In this document: positions 6,427 through 7,387 of the stretch, one piece after another
Layout of the letters: each line of letters opens with the position of its first letter
Position numbering within the stretch: position 1 is the stretch's first letter
Origin: JBDSLU01 sp039916225
Lineage (GTDB): Bacteria > Acidobacteriota > Vicinamibacteria > Vicinamibacterales > Vicinamibacteraceae
Assembly (NCBI GenBank): GCA_039916225.1
Contig: JBDSLU010000056.1
Span: 1 to 7,387 of the forward strand
Length of the DNA: 7,387 nt
Reading direction: 5' to 3'
Translations under genes and position numbers: made by a program
Notes under the pieces: model-generated
Told to the model about the DNA's origin: nothing
What the model saw: only the letters and a program-made list of their open reading frames with translations
The model's database searches: none

Positions 6427-7242
6427 ATGCGAATGCAATCGGTAGCCGCCGCGCTCGCGGCCTCGCTCACGCTGGCCTCCGTTGCCGCGGCGCAGGCCCC
6501 CAATCACCTCTCGCCCGCCGAACAGAAGGCGGGCTGGACCCTGCTCTTCAACGGCACCAGCCTTGACGGATGGCACGGCTACAAGACCGCCGACGCCAGC
6601 GGCACGCGCTGGGTCGCCAAGGACGGCCTGTTGTGCCTCGCCCCGGGCGACAGCACCGACACGCGCGGCGCGCGCGACATCGTCGCCGCCAAGCCGTACG
6701 GGCAGTTCGAGCTGGCCTGGGACTGGCGTGTTTCGGTCGGTGGCAACAGCGGGCTGAAGTACTTCGTGCTCGAGGATCGCGAATCGGCGATCGGCCACGA
6801 GTATCAGCTCATCGACGACGCCAAGCACCCCGACGCCAAGATCGGCCCGCATCGGCAGACGGCCGCCCTCTACGACGTCCTGCCCGCCGCCAATCGGCCA
6901 TCGAAACCCGCTGGCGAGTGGAACACCAGCCGGGTCGTCGTTCGCGGCACCGAGGTCGAACACTGGCTGAACGGCACCAAGGTGCTGAGCTACACGCTCG
7001 ACAGCCCGGCGCTCCGCGCGGCCATCGCCAAGAGCAAGTTCAAGGACGTCGAGCGCTTCGGCAAGCCGCAGCAGGGGCTGATCCTGCTGCAGGACCACGG
7101 CGACGCGGTCTGCTACCGCAACGTCAAGGTGCGGGCCCTGACGGTAAGTCGTAGCGCTGCCCCGCCGCATGACGCGGCTCGAAGTCCATCCCCAGCAGCA
7201 ACTCTCACCCGCCGCCCGGATTGGGTGGCGTCTGGCCAGTAG
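6427..7242 (+). CDS. Secreted DUF1080 (3-keto-disaccharide hydrolase-type) protein
   Basis: This 271-residue exported protein has a signal peptide: R2, a hydrophobic Ala/Leu core at 5-22 and an A-Q-A cleavage motif, probably cut after A24. The mature part is one DUF1080/PF06439 concanavalin-like jelly-roll. Characteristic blocks are GWTLLFNGTSLDGWHGY (36-52), WRVSVGGNSGLKYFV (100-114), HEYQLIDD (124-131), GEWNTSRVVVRG (163-174), EHWLNGTKVLSY (178-189) and LLQDHGDAVCYRNVKVRAL (220-238). Some family members hydrolyse 3-keto-glycosides or 3-keto-trehalose; others have no known activity, so the substrate is unassigned. A strong GGAGA (6416-6420) sits 6 nt before the ATG, and the upstream remnant ends 18 nt before it. 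The domain is complete at residue 238. The last 33 residues (239-271; Ser/Pro/Arg-rich) have no family counterpart I recall, and two stops (TGA 7139-7141, TAA 7145-7147) lie in the +1 frame right there. A recent one-base indel or lost stop is likely. Confidence 0.9.
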   Translation: MRMQSVAAALAASLTLASVAAAQAPNHLSPAEQKAGWTLLFNGTSLDGWHGYKTADASGTRWVAKDGLLCLAPGDSTDTRGARDIVAAKPYGQFELAWDWRVSVGGNSGLKYFVLEDRESAIGHEYQLIDDAKHPDAKIGPHRQTAALYDVLPAANRPSKPAGEWNTSRVVVRGTEVEHWLNGTKVLSYTLDSPALRAAIAKSKFKDVERFGKPQQGLILLQDHGDAVCYRNVKVRALTVSRSAAPPHDAARSPSPAATLTRRPDWVASGQ

Positions 7243-7270
7243 CGGCGGACAGGCCGCCGACTAGGCCTGT
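7243..7270. repeat. Two overlapping, mutually exclusive inverted repeats
   Basis: CGGCGG (7243-7248) pairs with CCGCCG (7254-7259) around a 5-nt loop. ACAGGCC (7249-7255) pairs with GGCCTGT (7264-7270) around an 8-nt loop. The two perfect stems share bases, so only one can form at a time. They begin one base after the DUF1080 stop codon. Without a T-run they are not a clear intrinsic terminator. Confidence 0.45.
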
Positions 7271-7332
7271 AGCGCCGGCCGGGTCAGTCATGCCGCGGGC
7301 GCGCCGCGGCATGCCTGCCCCGACGGCGCTAC
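7269..7332. repeat. Long nested inverted repeat (extended hairpin)
   Basis: Outer arms GTAGCGCCG (7269-7277) and CGGCGCTAC (7324-7332) are a perfect 9-bp match. Inner arms CATGCCGCGG (7289-7298) and CCGCGGCATG (7304-7313) are a perfect 10-bp match with a 5-nt loop. Between them GGG(T)CAG (7281-7287) can pair with CTGCCC (7315-7320). Together they make one imperfect hairpin of about 64 nt with about 25 paired bases. It could be a convergent transcript end, a REP-like extragenic palindrome or a small mobile remnant. No T-run follows on either side, and copy number cannot be seen from one window. Confidence 0.5.
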
Positions 7333-7387
7333 GATGCCAGAACAGCCCTCTGAATGCGGCTGCCGACCAGTTGCTCAACTTCGGCCA
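7333..7387. other. Window end without a supported gene
   Basis: No gene can be supported in these last 55 bases. A short hairpin is possible: GCCGA (7362-7366) with TCGGC (7381-7385), enclosing GTTG-CT-CAAC (7370-7379). A plus-strand frame opens at ATG 7334 and a minus-strand frame reads in from the edge to a TAG at 7331-7329, so a gene could begin or end here. Neither has enough length or a recognisable motif. Confidence 0.3.

Noticed and set aside
4807..7170. A 787-codon open frame on the minus strand across the end of clpB, the MBL remnant and the DUF1080 gene
   Set aside because: It is antisense to genes with clear family motifs. Its translation is rich in Arg, Val, Asp and Leu without any recognisable domain, as expected for the complement of G/C-rich genes with biased third positions.
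7329..7385. Possible C-terminal end of a minus-strand gene (AEVEQLVGSRIQRAVLAS then TAG)
   Set aside because: Eighteen codons are too few to tell from chance. Another minus-strand frame is also open here, and the plus strand opens at ATG 7334.

Overview
The window is about two-thirds G+C, with tightly packed genes and strongly G/C-biased third codon positions. Three features suggest a soil or aquatic Acidobacteriota, probably the Vicinamibacteria: a secreted protein with repeated carboxypeptidase-regulatory-like beta-sandwich domains, a secreted DUF1080 (3-keto-glycoside hydrolase-type) protein, and an HspR-controlled chaperone operon. This assignment is inferred from gene content and recalled family distributions. 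No rRNA or other marker is present.

Layout from left to right. (1) Positions 2-907 (+) hold the C-terminal part of a protein with carboxypeptidase-regulatory-like domains, cut by the window edge. (2) Positions 923-1702 (-) hold a TerC/YkoY-family membrane protein, convergent with (1); a perfect hairpin covers the terC stop codon. (3) Positions 1703-1947 are a divergent regulatory region with a 16-bp palindrome and a good sigma70-type promoter (TTGACA-17-CATACT). An HspR-type inverted repeat (TTGA-N11-TCAA) lies over the -35 element and spacer. (4) Positions 1948-5922 (+) are a compact three-gene heat-shock operon, hspR - class B dnaJ/cbpA - clpB, with a 4-nt gap and then a 1-nt stop/start overlap. 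(5) Positions 5950-6408 (+) hold the decayed remnant of a metallo-beta-lactamase-fold gene, with an in-frame TAG and an apparent internal deletion. (6) Positions 6427-7242 (+) hold a secreted DUF1080 protein with an odd C-terminal tail. (7) Positions 7243-7387 have no convincing gene but contain several overlapping or nested perfect inverted repeats.

The functional core is (3)-(5922). HspR probably represses its own operon, and the J-protein and ClpB disaggregase would work with a DnaK encoded elsewhere to rescue aggregated proteins. No dnaK or grpE is in the window, although HspR is known in actinobacteria to use DnaK as co-repressor. The flanking genes have no evident functional link to this operon.

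I see no defence system, mobile element, CRISPR array or RNA gene, and nothing that amounts to a new system. The points most worth a second look are the HspR operator in the promoter, the broken metallo-beta-lactamase gene, and the palindromes at 1762-1777 and 7243-7332.
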